Shown here piece by piece: positions 15,766 to 25,502 of a stretch of DNA of 64,000 bases. A program made the position numbers and the translations under genes. Numbering within the stretch: the first letter of the stretch is position 1; every line of letters begins with the position of its first letter. Below the pieces are notes generated by a model. It saw nothing but the letters and a program-made list of their open reading frames with translations, did not search any database and was not told the origin of the DNA. The stretch lies in contig JAUNJF010000001.1 in assembly GCA_030533405.1 (NCBI GenBank), positions 62,001-126,000 on the forward strand, in the 5' to 3' direction. Origin of the DNA: Eubacteriales bacterium (lineage in GTDB: Bacteria; Bacillota; Clostridia; Lachnospirales; Lachnospiraceae).

Positions 15766-18408
15766 ATGGCAAAAGAGTTAGAAAAGAATTATAACCCATC
15801 GGACATTGAAGACCGTATTTACAAGAATTGGTTAGACAAAAAATATTTTCATGCAGAGGTAGATCGTAGCAAGAAACCATTTACGATTGTTATGCCACCT
15901 CCAAATGTAACAGGTCAGCTTCATATGGGTCACGCACTTGACAATACCATGCAGGATATTTTGATTCGTTTCAAGAGAATGCAGGGATATAATGCGTTAT
16001 GGCAGCCAGGTACTGACCATGCAGCGATTGCAACTGAGGTTAAGGTTATTGAGAAATTAAAGAGTGAAGGTATTGATAAAAATGATATTGGACGTACAGA
16101 GTTCTTAAAGCATGCTTGGGCATGGAAGGAAGAGTATGGTAACCGTATTATCAATCAGTTAAAGAAGATGGGTTCTTCTGCTGATTGGGACCGTGAGCGT
16201 TTCACCATGGATGAGGGTTGTTCTGCAGCGGTTCAGGATGTATTTATCAAACTTTATAATAAGGGTTACATTTATAAGGGTTCTAGAATTATTAACTGGT
16301 GTCCGGTTTGTAAGACTTCTATTTCTGATGCAGAGGTAATTCATGAGGAGCAGGCAGGACATTTTTGGCATATCAATTATCCAGTAGTTGGCGAGGAAGG
16401 TCGTTTTGTTGAGATTGCGACTACTCGTCCAGAGACATTACTTGGTGATACTGCAGTTGCGGTAAATCCAGATGATGAGAGATATCAGGATATTATCGGT
16501 AAGATGTTAAAGTTGCCATTAACTGATCGTGAGATTCCTGTTATCGCTGATGAGTATGTAGATAAAGAGTTTGGAACTGGTTGTGTTAAGATTACACCAG
16601 CGCATGACCCTAACGATTTTGAGGTTGGTAAGCGTCACGATTTGGAAGAGATTAATATCATGAATGACGATGCTACCATCAATGAGCTGGGTGGTAAGTA
16701 TGCTGGTATGGATCGCTATGAGGCAAGAAAGGCTATGCTTGCAGACCTTGAGGAACTCGGTCTTTTGGTTGCTGTAAAGGATCACACACATCAGGTTGGT
16801 ACCCATGACCGTTGTAAGACAACAGTAGAGCCATTGATTAAGCCACAGTGGTTTGTACGTATGAAGGAAATGGGCGAGGAAGCATTGAAGATCGTTGACA
16901 CAGACGAGCTTAACTTTGTTCCAGAGCGTTTTGATAAGATTTATAAGCATTGGTTAGAGAATATTCGTGACTGGTGTATTTCAAGACAGTTATGGTGGGG
17001 TCATCGTATTCCTGCTTACTACTGTGAGGAGTGTGGTGAGGTTGTGGTTGCCAAAGAGGCTCCAACAGTATGTCCAAAATGTGGATGCAACCACATGGTA
17101 CAGGATGAAGATACCTTGGATACATGGTTCTCATCAGCGTTATGGCCATTCTCAACACTTGGCTGGCCAGAGAAGACAGAGGAAATGGATTACTTCTATC
17201 CAACAAGCGTGCTTGTAACTGGATACGACATCATTTTCTTCTGGGTAGTTCGTATGGTATTCTCTGCAATTGAGCAGACTGGTAAGTCACCATTTAAGCA
17301 TGTATTGATTCATGGTTTGGTTCGTGATGACCAGGGACGTAAGATGAGTAAATCTCTTGGAAATGGTATTGATCCATTGGAAATCATTGATGAGTACGGT
17401 GCAGATGCGCTTCGTTTGACATTGATTACAGGTAACGCACCAGGAAATGATATGCGTTTCTACATGTCAAGAGTAGAGGCATCTCGTAACTTTGCAAACA
17501 AGGTTTGGAATGCATCTCGTTTCATCATGATGAATATTGAAAAGTCAGATGTAAAGGATGTTGATCTTTCAAAGCTTACATTGGCAGATCGTTGGATTCT
17601 TTCGAAGGTAAATACATTAGCAAAGGATGTAACTGAGAACTTAGATAAGTTCGAGCTTGGTATTGCAGTAGATAAGGTTTACAATTTCATTTGGGAAGAG
17701 TTCTGTGACTGGTATATTGAGATGGTTAAGCCACGTCTTTACAATGATGAGGATGAAACTCAGGGAGCAGCACTTTGGACACTTAAGACTGTTCTGATCA
17801 ATGCACTTAAGATGCTTCATCCATATATGCCATTCGTAACAGAGGAAATCTTCACAACGCTTCAGGATGAGGAAGAGTCAATCATGATTTCTGCTTGGCC
17901 AGAGTTCAAGGATGAGTGGAACTTTGCTGCTGACGAGATGGCTGTAGATGCAATCAAGGATGCAGTTCGTGGTATCCGTAACCTTCGTGCCGAGATGAAC
18001 GTTCCAAACAGCAAGAAGGCAACTGTATATGTTGTTTCTGAGAAGGAAAATGTTCGCAAGATTTTTGAGGATGCCAAGGTATTCTTTGCTACTCTTGGAT
18101 TTGCTTCAGAGGTATTTGTTCAGGCTGACAAGACTGGTATCGCAGATGATGCAGTTTCAACTGTAATTCAGGATGCAGTGGTTTATATGCCATTTGCAGA
18201 GCTTGTTGATATCGAGAAGGAAATCGAGCGTCTTGCTAAGGAGCAGAAGCGTTTAGAGGGTGAGATTAAGCGTTGTAACGGAATGCTTAACAATCCTAAG
18301 TTCGTAGATAAGGCTCCAGCAGCTAAGATCGAAGAAGAAAAGGCAAAATTAGAGAAGTATACCAATATGTTGGATACTGTAAATGAGCGTCTTTCACAGT
18401 TAAAATAA
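15766..18408 (+). CDS. valS: Valyl-tRNA synthetase
   Basis: 880 residues, the normal length for class I ValRS. It charges tRNA-Val in the cytoplasm. Signature motifs: PPPNVTGQLHMGHALDN with HMGH at 53-56, the editing-domain segment TTRPETLLGDTAVAV, and KMSKS at 526-530. The last ~65 residues form the Arg/Lys/Glu-rich coiled coil typical of ValRS (EKEIERLAKEQKRLEGEI). Start ATG 15766 has AAAGGAGATATAAGG upstream; the in-frame ATG at 15748 lacks this. The gene is under T-box control and followed directly by a terminator, so it is expressed alone. Confidence 0.97.
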   Translation: MAKELEKNYNPSDIEDRIYKNWLDKKYFHAEVDRSKKPFTIVMPPPNVTGQLHMGHALDNTMQDILIRFKRMQGYNALWQPGTDHAAIATEVKVIEKLKSEGIDKNDIGRTEFLKHAWAWKEEYGNRIINQLKKMGSSADWDRERFTMDEGCSAAVQDVFIKLYNKGYIYKGSRIINWCPVCKTSISDAEVIHEEQAGHFWHINYPVVGEEGRFVEIATTRPETLLGDTAVAVNPDDERYQDIIGKMLKLPLTDREIPVIADEYVDKEFGTGCVKITPAHDPNDFEVGKRHDLEEINIMNDDATINELGGKYAGMDRYEARKAMLADLEELGLLVAVKDHTHQVGTHDRCKTTVEPLIKPQWFVRMKEMGEEALKIVDTDELNFVPERFDKIYKHWLENIRDWCISRQLWWGHRIPAYYCEECGEVVVAKEAPTVCPKCGCNHMVQDEDTLDTWFSSALWPFSTLGWPEKTEEMDYFYPTSVLVTGYDIIFFWVVRMVFSAIEQTGKSPFKHVLIHGLVRDDQGRKMSKSLGNGIDPLEIIDEYGADALRLTLITGNAPGNDMRFYMSRVEASRNFANKVWNASRFIMMNIEKSDVKDVDLSKLTLADRWILSKVNTLAKDVTENLDKFELGIAVDKVYNFIWEEFCDWYIEMVKPRLYNDEDETQGAALWTLKTVLINALKMLHPYMPFVTEEIFTTLQDEEESIMISAWPEFKDEWNFAADEMAVDAIKDAVRGIRNLRAEMNVPNSKKATVYVVSEKENVRKIFEDAKVFFATLGFASEVFVQADKTGIADDAVSTVIQDAVVYMPFAELVDIEKEIERLAKEQKRLEGEIKRCNGMLNNPKFVDKAPAAKIEEEKAKLEKYTNMLDTVNERLSQLK

Positions 18409-18420
18409 TATAAGAAGAAA

Positions 18421-18457
18421 AGGAGGCTATCGCGTCTTAAGCGATGGCTTCTTTTTT
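18421..18457 (+). terminator. Terminator of valS
   Basis: A GAGGCTATCGC / GCGATGGCTTC stem (two G-T pairs) with a 7-nt loop and a following T run. Confidence 0.8.
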
Positions 18458-18568
18458 ATGTCTGTGGCTGGCAGGTTCTCTTCCTTCCTGCTAATTTTCT
18501 TTTTTTGTAACGAAGTGCTGAGGATAGTTGTTACACCTTCAGAAGAGATTATATCGGAGGTAGGGAAG

Positions 18569-20389
18569 ATGAAAATAAGGTACATAATGGGATGCTTAGC
18601 GATTGGAACAATGATAGCTCTGGGAATATATGACAGCGTGCCAAGAGATTTGAGTAATCAGATGGTATATGTATCTGGTATATCGAAGGAGTCAAGAGAA
18701 GGAAGACTATATTATTTGCGGGATATGAATAATCCAAAACGAAAAAATTATGTGGCAACCTGTTTGGGAGAGGACTGTTTCTTTAGTGAAAATGGGGAAT
18801 ATTTATATTATGTAGATGATGCTTCCTGGAATGATCATGCTTTAGATACGTTGGAATATTGTCGTGTTGCTGTAAGGGATTTATGGAAACCGCAGCTACT
18901 ACGGGAAACCAGAAAATATACAGTAAAATCAAATCAGATCGAAAAAGTGCAAGGAGAAGATAGCTTTTTATATGTATCGAAAAAACACGAACTGGTACTA
19001 TGTGAAAATGGGAAGAAAAAAGAGTTGGCGAAATCTGTAGCTATGTTTGATGTGACCCCGAATGGCAATGGAGTGATTATAGAGGCAGAACAGGATAATG
19101 CGGTGTATTATATGTCTCTTGATGATTATGAAATGAAATTGATTGTGGGAAATGGATATATAGAGGAATGTGAAGATGGGGAGGAATGTGCAACTTATTA
19201 TGAGTTTGATGATTGGGAAGAAGAACGAAGTGGAATCGTTCGTATCTCAAGTGACGGAGAAATGAAAGAGATTTATTCGATGGAAGAAGATACAGAGGAT
19301 GAAATTTATATAACGGGACCAAGACGATATGGAGAGAATTCAGTATATTTTGGGGTTGAAGAGGTAGAATGGATTCCGTATAAGGATTTGGTAAAGGACG
19401 ATTACATAGAATCAGACAATCAAGAGGCCGATTCCTTATCAGAGGATGAAAAGAAGAAAAGGTTTCTTTTGGAAAAGGTGAGAAAGTATTTGAAAAAGAA
19501 GGATGCTGGTTCCGAAGAAAACTATGTGACTTCGTTATATATATCCACTAATGGAGAAGAAGGAAGATTAGTGAGTGATGGTATTATTCAGGATTTTTCT
19601 AGTCCAAATTTGATTGCATATAAGAAGATTGCGGGAGATAGGAATCAAATTTCCATGACAGATTTGGTGAAGCGTTTGGTTGAGAAGATTCCCAAGGTGA
19701 ATGAGAATGGTACTTATCAGGGGAGAATACAAAAAATACTTTGGGAAATGGAAGATGAACTGATAAATCCGATGAAATGTTACGTTTTATTGGATGGAAA
19801 AGAAGTGCAGCTGGATGTTGAAGGAGATGTTGTAGATGTGCAACGTCTAGATGAGAATCATTTAATGATTTATGAAGAAGGACTTGATAAAAAGGATGAA
19901 AGAGGTGCTCCAATTCATTATAATTTGTATGTTGCGGACTTGGCTGGGAACGAAATTGAGAATATTCGTAAAATAGAGGATGCAGAGGTAAGCAAGTATT
20001 CCTATATAATCTGCGATTCAAAATGCTATTACTTCAATATAAATCACGATTTTTGCATGCTACAGGACGGAACGACGAATATTGTAATAGAGAATGTATC
20101 AGTATTGGATCAAGTTGGTGTTTTGGAAGACGGAACGCTATTTCATTGGAGTAATAATATTATGACATATTATGGAGATGATACAGTGAAGCAGATTGAG
20201 GGGGGAAGCCCAGATAAATGGTTTGGTGATGTACACAGTTATCTTTCTATAAGAAAAAATAAGGTGTATTTTTGTACAGAGGGAAAAAGGGAACAGGAGA
20301 TATTGGACGGATACAATGACGATACTTCTCTGTGTGTTTACAAGTGGCAGGATAGGACGGCATACTTCATGCAAACGCTTGCAAAATAA
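18569..20389 (+). CDS. Membrane-anchored, probably extracytoplasmic beta-propeller-like protein
   Basis: 606 residues from ATG 18569, with ATCGGAGG upstream; the frame is open to 18458 but that part overlaps the valS terminator. Residues 1-20 (MKIRYIMGCLAIGTMIALGI) form an N-terminal anchor. The rest is hydrophilic, very acidic and strand-rich. It shows repeated blocks of the type “YYLRDM…”, “FLYVSKKHELVLCENGKKKEL”-like turns and aromatic YY/YF pairs, which suggest a DUF5050/TolB-like propeller. An internal Lys/Glu stretch (EDEKKKRFLLEKVRKYLKKK) probably loops out. No catalytic motif is visible. It precedes another exported protein that has its own promoter. Function unknown. Confidence 0.7.
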   Translation: MKIRYIMGCLAIGTMIALGIYDSVPRDLSNQMVYVSGISKESREGRLYYLRDMNNPKRKNYVATCLGEDCFFSENGEYLYYVDDASWNDHALDTLEYCRVAVRDLWKPQLLRETRKYTVKSNQIEKVQGEDSFLYVSKKHELVLCENGKKKELAKSVAMFDVTPNGNGVIIEAEQDNAVYYMSLDDYEMKLIVGNGYIEECEDGEECATYYEFDDWEEERSGIVRISSDGEMKEIYSMEEDTEDEIYITGPRRYGENSVYFGVEEVEWIPYKDLVKDDYIESDNQEADSLSEDEKKKRFLLEKVRKYLKKKDAGSEENYVTSLYISTNGEEGRLVSDGIIQDFSSPNLIAYKKIAGDRNQISMTDLVKRLVEKIPKVNENGTYQGRIQKILWEMEDELINPMKCYVLLDGKEVQLDVEGDVVDVQRLDENHLMIYEEGLDKKDERGAPIHYNLYVADLAGNEIENIRKIEDAEVSKYSYIICDSKCYYFNINHDFCMLQDGTTNIVIENVSVLDQVGVLEDGTLFHWSNNIMTYYGDDTVKQIEGGSPDKWFGDVHSYLSIRKNKVYFCTEGKREQEILDGYNDDTSLCVYKWQDRTAYFMQTLAK

Positions 20390-20445
20390 GGTTTTTTCGG
20401 GTAAAGATTGCCTAAAATGACACCTCGAATTGTAATATTGGCTCA

Positions 20446-20474
20446 TTGTAAAATGGTATTGGTTGTGATAGAAT
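20446..20474 (+). promoter_or_regulatory. Sigma-A promoter for the transglutaminase-like gene
   Basis: TTGTAA (20446-20451), 17-bp spacer, TAGAAT (20469-20474), about 50 bp before the start codon. Confidence 0.6.
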
Positions 20475-20526
20475 ACATATAAGTTTTTGTCGGTGAATAC
20501 CTATGAGCGAGAGGGGGTGTTTACAT

Positions 20527-23109
20527 ATGGGTAAGATACAGAAAAGAGTTGGGTTTGTGTTCCTGTTTGCAATGTTATTATTTGGGAATACCTTGATTGC
20601 AAAAGGTGCCACAGGGCTAACGAAAGGTTTTTCTTATAATGATTTGTATGGATATCAGTCTTTTTCAAATAACAAGTCTGCGCAGTTGTTTTATGAGGAA
20701 ATAGATCGGGTGGCATATGCGTGTTACACGAGTACTGCAGATATGGAACAGGATGAAAATTGTTTATATGTTGCAGGGGAAGCAGATTACTATCGATGCG
20801 GATTGACATCGGAAGAAGCAGTTCAGGTATATTACACTTATCGAAAAGACCATCCTGAATATTATTGGCTTTCATCAACGATGGCGTACGATAATATATC
20901 CATTTATATCGTGATGGATGAAGCTTATGCGAAAGGTTCGGTAAGACAGCGTTATGATGATATGATTTCGCGATATGTGGAAAATGTATGTCAACGTGTA
21001 GCGGGAATGTCAAAGGATAAACAGGTTTCCTATCTGCATGATTTGATTGTGAATGAAACATTTTATGCTTATGAAGCAGATGGTGTGACACCAGAGCGTG
21101 CACCATGGGCACACAATGTGATTGGATATTTAGAAGGTAAGGGCGTTGTTTGTGAGGGTTATACACGCATGTTTCAGTTGTTGTTGAACGCACTTGAGAT
21201 AGATAACGCTTATGTTTCAGGTGAGTCGAGAGGTGAGGATCATGCCTGGAATATAGTGAAGATGGGGGATGGAAAATGGTATTGGTTTGACCTGACATGG
21301 GATGATCATACGAATTGGGAGTTAGAGGAAACTAGTCGATTTTTTTATGCAATGCCCAATCGATTATTTATGCAAACACATGAACCAGATTCGCCGGACG
21401 GAGAGGATGGGCATGATTTGTATGAATTACCAGAGGCATCAGAAGATTTTCGTTATTACTGTACAACTGGTGTGAATGAACTTCATGAGATGACGACTCC
21501 GGAATTAATTGATTGCATACAAATTGCCACCTGTGCAGAGGTTCAGGCTGGAAATCATTATGTTATGTACTATATTCCGCCAGAATTGGAAAAAGATTTT
21601 AATGCATTGATGTTTAATGGGTTTTACGGAGCAAATAATCAGCCATATCTTTATTATCAGTTATATATGAACGAGGTGCCAGAGATATATGATGCGGTTG
21701 GTGATATATTTAGTTATAGGAAAATTGATGATTATTTGTATGTATACTTTGACTATGCGAAGATTCAAAAACCAGATACGGTATTTTTGTATGAAGGACA
21801 AAAGAGAATCGGAAGCTATGGTACAGTGACCGAGGCAATAGATTATGCTACCCAAACGGATGGTGATTATCGAATTACCTATTTGCCAAATCAGACTGGT
21901 CACATGATTCCTGTGGATCGAGATCTTCCTAAGGTGAGTAGTATTGAATTTAGTGGATGTGTAGATAGCGGTGGACGTGCAATTTCTCTGTTGTATTTGC
22001 CGAAAGATACCACAATGCAGTCAGATTGGATTATAAAAGATTTGTATTTGATGGGAGCATCCAATCAAAGAACGACATTGTATGTAAATGGCCATCAATT
22101 GAAAACAACAGGACAATATGCATATATTGGACATCCGGGAGATGTCAATAGTCAGGTGGTTGACATTGAAGGAAAAAAAGGCTCCCTTGTGGTGGGTACA
22201 ACGTCTCATACAACAGTTGTCGGTTCTTTGAATATTCAGAATTTGAAACTTTTATCAGACGGCGTGAATAACAATATTGTGTGTCTGTCTAATAGCGCTA
22301 ATATTACGACATTAAATGCACAGGGGAACACAGGGTGTCTATTGGTTGAGAATTCCTGTGTGATAGGGGATTTAAAGAGTGACAGTTATATGCATCTGGT
22401 TGTTTATCCTGGATCTAAATCGAAGGTTAGAATTTTAAATGATGTGGAAGGCTCTGTAAATACCATATATGATTTGAGTAAATGGAAAGAGTCTGGTTAT
22501 ACCAATTTACAAAAATATTCCTACATTTATGCACCGAACACCAAAGAAGAACAGTGGAAGGTGTGGGTAGAGGGTGGCACCAAGACAATGGATGCACAAC
22601 CATGGTTTTTGTGTAAGGATAATTCTGGCTATTATTATTTGGTGGGAGATGAAAAGCATGCAGCAACCTCTTCTTCAACCACAATTCGTAAGACGAGTAG
22701 CGGTGTAACTTATCGTATTGTGAAAAATGTAGCAGGAGACCGTAGGGCAGAATATGTGAAGCCGAAGGAAAATGCGAAGGGGGCAATTGTTGTTCCGGAT
22801 ACGGTGTACCTGAAAGGTAAGAAGTACAAGGTGGTATCTGTTGCAAATAATGCCTGGAAAGGGAACACGAAGATTACAACGATACGAATTGGAAAGAATG
22901 TAACCAAGATTGGAAAACAGGCATTTTATGGATGTAAGAAGTTGAATACGATTACGGTACAGTCTAGTAAGTTGACATCGGTCGGTTCGAATGCGTTGAA
23001 GAGTGTTTATAAAAAGGCGGTCATAAAGGTTCCGTCTAAAATGTATAAAAAATACACAAAACTATTTAAAGGAAAAGGGCAGGCAAAGACTGTCAAGGTT
23101 AAAAAGTAG
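20527..23109 (+). CDS. Secreted transglutaminase-like protein with C-terminal leucine-rich repeats
   Basis: 860 residues from ATG 20527 (AGGGGGTG upstream). A signal peptide is clear: MGKIQKR, a hydrophobic core, and cleavage near AKGAT. The transglutaminase-like core spans about 120-265, with the triad Cys209 (GVVCEGYTR), His239 (DHAWN) and Asp255 (WFDLTWDD). Several hundred residues of strand-rich sequence follow. Near the end there is a BspA-type LRR_5 segment (TKITTIRIGKNVTKIGKQAF), then a basic tail (KYTKLFKGKGQAKTVKVKK). It may be a cell-wall or host-surface modifying protein; the substrate cannot be stated. The stop codon lies in the stem of its own terminator. Confidence 0.85.
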   Translation: MGKIQKRVGFVFLFAMLLFGNTLIAKGATGLTKGFSYNDLYGYQSFSNNKSAQLFYEEIDRVAYACYTSTADMEQDENCLYVAGEADYYRCGLTSEEAVQVYYTYRKDHPEYYWLSSTMAYDNISIYIVMDEAYAKGSVRQRYDDMISRYVENVCQRVAGMSKDKQVSYLHDLIVNETFYAYEADGVTPERAPWAHNVIGYLEGKGVVCEGYTRMFQLLLNALEIDNAYVSGESRGEDHAWNIVKMGDGKWYWFDLTWDDHTNWELEETSRFFYAMPNRLFMQTHEPDSPDGEDGHDLYELPEASEDFRYYCTTGVNELHEMTTPELIDCIQIATCAEVQAGNHYVMYYIPPELEKDFNALMFNGFYGANNQPYLYYQLYMNEVPEIYDAVGDIFSYRKIDDYLYVYFDYAKIQKPDTVFLYEGQKRIGSYGTVTEAIDYATQTDGDYRITYLPNQTGHMIPVDRDLPKVSSIEFSGCVDSGGRAISLLYLPKDTTMQSDWIIKDLYLMGASNQRTTLYVNGHQLKTTGQYAYIGHPGDVNSQVVDIEGKKGSLVVGTTSHTTVVGSLNIQNLKLLSDGVNNNIVCLSNSANITTLNAQGNTGCLLVENSCVIGDLKSDSYMHLVVYPGSKSKVRILNDVEGSVNTIYDLSKWKESGYTNLQKYSYIYAPNTKEEQWKVWVEGGTKTMDAQPWFLCKDNSGYYYLVGDEKHAATSSSTTIRKTSSGVTYRIVKNVAGDRRAEYVKPKENAKGAIVVPDTVYLKGKKYKVVSVANNAWKGNTKITTIRIGKNVTKIGKQAFYGCKKLNTITVQSSKLTSVGSNALKSVYKKAVIKVPSKMYKKYTKLFKGKGQAKTVKVKK

Positions 23110-23176
23110 GCAATCAGGATGGGGTGCCCCCTCAAAGTTAAACTTTTGGGGGGAGGTACAGGATTGCCTACTTTTT
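23101..23176 (+). terminator. Large nested-hairpin terminator
   Basis: The outer arms AAAAAGTAGGCAATC (23101-23115) and their exact complement (23162-23176) pair over 15 bp and end in T's. Inside, C5 (23127-23131) and G6 (23148-23153) close a second hairpin. The left arm contains the stop codon of the preceding gene; the right arm ends 1 bp before the next -35 box. Confidence 0.85.
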
Positions 23177-23177
23177 A

Positions 23178-23206
23178 TTGACAAATATGGTTGGTTTTTA
23201 TATAAT
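23178..23206 (+). promoter_or_regulatory. Consensus sigma-A promoter of the symporter gene
   Basis: TTGACA (23178-23183), 17-bp spacer, TATAAT (23201-23206): a perfect consensus, directly after the upstream terminator. Confidence 0.9.
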
Positions 23207-23256
23207 TCACTTTAGTGCGTTAAAGTTTTAAAATGCAAAAGAGGAGGAGAAAAGGA

Positions 23257-24792
23257 ATGGCAATTAAAATTTTGCTCTTGATTGTATTTTTTTCAATCAT
23301 GATTGGTGTGGGGCTTTATTCGAGAAAAAGTGCTACGAATGTGAATGATTTTGTATTAGGAGGAAGAGGTGTTGGACCATGGCTTACGGCGTTTGCATTT
23401 GGTACATCTTATTTTTCTTCTGTAGTATTTGTAGGATATGCAGGGCAGTTCGGTTGGAAGTATGGTCTTGCATCTACATGGATTGGTCTTGGTAATGCGT
23501 TTATTGGAAGTTTGTTGGCATGGCTTGTGCTTGGTAGAAGAACACGTGTTATGACACAGAAATTAGATGCAAAGACAATGCCAGAATTCTTTGGTAAGCG
23601 TTATGATTCAAAGGCGTTACGAATTGCGGGTTCTGCAATTGCATTTGTATTTTTAGTACCGTATACAGCATCTATTTATAATGGTTTGTCGAGACTGTTT
23701 GGTATGGCATTTAATATTGATTACAAAGTGTGTATTATTGTAATGGCGTTACTTACAGCTGTTTATGTAATTATCGGTGGTTATATGGCAACCGCATTAA
23801 ATGATTTTATTCAGGGTATTATCATGTTGATTGGAATTTGCGCTGTTATTGGCGCGGTTTTGAGTGGACAGGGAGGATTTTTGAATGCAATCAAAGAACT
23901 TTCTGTTTTGCCTGCAGATGATGTTGCAGTTCCAGCTTTACAGGGAAGTCAGGGATTGTTTGCAAGTTTCTTCGGTCCAGATCCAATGAATTTGTTAGGT
24001 GTTGTTATTTTGACTTCACTCGGTACATGGGGACTTCCGCAGATGGTACATAAATTCTATGCAATTAAGGATGAAAAAGCGGTTAAAACAGGTACCGTTG
24101 TTTCAACATTTTTTGCGATTATTATTTCAGGTGGATGTTATTTCTTAGGTGGTTTTGGTCGTTTGTTTGATTGTGCGGCCATTTATAAAGAGGATGGAAG
24201 TGTAGCATATGATACCATTGTTCCACAGATGTTATCTACATTACCGGATGTTTTGATTGGTATTGTAATTGTGTTGGTATTGTCTGCATCTATGTCGACA
24301 CTATCTTCTTTGGTGCTTACTTCAAGCTCTACGCTAACACTTGATTTCTTAAAGGAATCTGTTGCGAAAAATATGAGCGATAAAACACAGCTCGTTGTCA
24401 TGCGAGTGCTTGTAGGTGGATTTATTGTGCTTTCGGTTGTGTTGGCGTTGAATCCTCCAACATTTATTGCACAGTTAATGGGTATTTCGTGGGGTGCTTT
24501 GGCAGGCGCATTTTTAGCACCATTTATGTATGGATTGTATTCTAAAAATATTACCAAAGCAGCAGTTTGGGCAAGTTATGTTGTAGGTGTTGGGATTACA
24601 GTATCTAATATGTTCCTTAAATTCATTGCATCGCCAATTAATGCAGGTGCAATTACGATGATTGCTGGCATGATAGTTGTTCCAATTGTAAGTTTGATTA
24701 CACCAAAGCTGAAGAAGGAATTTGTAGAGGAAATTTTTACATGCTATGACGAGACTGTTGTGGTACACAAATCAAAATCATTAGAAGAGTAA
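23257..24792 (+). CDS. Sodium:solute symporter (SSS/SLC5 family)
   Basis: 511 residues from ATG 23257, preceded by AGGAGGAG; an in-frame ATG at 23233 lies upstream of that site. About 13 hydrophobic segments are seen. Family features: the second-helix region FGTSYFSSVVFVGYAGQFGW, the conserved loop LDAKTMPEFFGKRYDSKALR, and the Ser-rich Na+-site helix LSASMSTLSSLVLTSSSTLT. It imports an organic solute with Na+. The closest named relatives are the PutP/PanF-type carriers, but the substrate is not assigned. The strong promoter implies good expression. It stands alone. Confidence 0.9.
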   Translation: MAIKILLLIVFFSIMIGVGLYSRKSATNVNDFVLGGRGVGPWLTAFAFGTSYFSSVVFVGYAGQFGWKYGLASTWIGLGNAFIGSLLAWLVLGRRTRVMTQKLDAKTMPEFFGKRYDSKALRIAGSAIAFVFLVPYTASIYNGLSRLFGMAFNIDYKVCIIVMALLTAVYVIIGGYMATALNDFIQGIIMLIGICAVIGAVLSGQGGFLNAIKELSVLPADDVAVPALQGSQGLFASFFGPDPMNLLGVVILTSLGTWGLPQMVHKFYAIKDEKAVKTGTVVSTFFAIIISGGCYFLGGFGRLFDCAAIYKEDGSVAYDTIVPQMLSTLPDVLIGIVIVLVLSASMSTLSSLVLTSSSTLTLDFLKESVAKNMSDKTQLVVMRVLVGGFIVLSVVLALNPPTFIAQLMGISWGALAGAFLAPFMYGLYSKNITKAAVWASYVVGVGITVSNMFLKFIASPINAGAITMIAGMIVVPIVSLITPKLKKEFVEEIFTCYDETVVVHKSKSLEE

Positions 24793-24901
24793 ATGAAAAT
24801 ATAGTGTCTACAAATTAGTTTCGTTGCATATTATTGGAAATTATGGTATGCTCTTACGAAATGGGCCTTATAAGGTCGTTAGAAAAATGGAGGATTATAA
24901 A

Positions 24902-25195
24902 ATGGAACAAAATGAAAAAAATGGTATGGCGATTGCGTCTTTAGTAATTGGTATTATCGCATTTTTAGGATCATGCTGTTATGGTGGAGTTTTAGGAATT
25001 GTTGGTTTGGTTTTAGGTATTGTTGCATTGAAAAAGGGCAATGGTAATGGAAAAGGATTGGCAATTGCAGGTATTGTATTATCATCACTTTCTATTTTGG
25101 TTACTGTAGCTGTTGTTGTTATGGGTGTTGCTATGATGGGAACACCAGAGTTCCAGGAAGCACTTAAGCAGGCACAGACACAGCAGTTGAACTAA
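24902..25195 (+). CDS. Small DUF4190-type membrane protein
   Basis: 97 residues from ATG 24902 (TGGAGGATTATAAA upstream). It has a short charged N-terminus with NGMAIASLVIGIIA, a Gly-rich hydrophobic hairpin, a Lys/Gly loop (KKGNGNGKG) and a second hydrophobic segment beginning LAIAGIVLS. The paired AIASLVxGI / AIAGIVL motifs on two transmembrane helices are typical of the DUF4190 family, whose role is unknown. The C-terminus is short and polar (EALKQAQTQQLN). It is followed by two repeat elements. Confidence 0.8.
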   Translation: MEQNEKNGMAIASLVIGIIAFLGSCCYGGVLGIVGLVLGIVALKKGNGNGKGLAIAGIVLSSLSILVTVAVVVMGVAMMGTPEFQEALKQAQTQQLN

Positions 25196-25198
25196 TAT

Positions 25199-25250
25199 AA
25201 GTAGTTTCTGAACATGTGGCGAAGCGGAATGTAAAGGTCTGTTTTACGGA
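25199..25250 (+). repeat. Dispersed repeat, family B copy 1
   Basis: The 39 bp at 25199-25237 match 39342-39380 at 33 of 39 positions, in the same orientation. Both copies begin within 15 bp of a stop codon, and weaker similarity continues for another ~30 bp. Core AAGCGGAATGT is identical. Noncoding. Confidence 0.55.
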
Positions 25251-25264
25251 ATCAGTAGAGGATT

Positions 25265-25322
25265 AGGGGTTGTTGTAGTAGATATTTGGATAACAAATAT
25301 TTCATGCGACAACTCCTTTTTT
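25265..25322 (+). terminator. Terminator after the DUF4190 gene
   Basis: AGGGGTTGT pairs with ACAACTCCT across a loop with a second AT-rich hairpin; a T run follows (from about 25317). Confidence 0.75.
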
Positions 25323-25333
25323 GGTTTTATAGA

Positions 25334-25436
25334 GATTCTTTGAATTTCCTATAGGTCTCGTCCACAAGGCACGAAACAATGTCCGAACAATCGCCGCTTT
25401 GCGGCTAGTGTGCTTCGCACACTTTGTTCTTTCATA
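25334..25436 (-). repeat. Dispersed structured repeat, family A copy 2
   Basis: Inverted copy of the element at 11232-11344. It contains two tight hairpins, GCCGC-TTT-GCGGC (25393-25405) and AGTGTGC-TTC-GCACACT (25407-25423). It ends shortly before the promoter region of the hybrid kinase gene; TATAAT at 25453-25458 is the likely -10 there. Stem bases differ from copy 1 but stay paired. Confidence 0.65.
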
Positions 25437-25502
25437 ATTGTTGAAAAAATGCTATAATGTAAAAGTATATGTATCTTTACAGTAGGGGAGGAGGGCTTAA
25501 TC

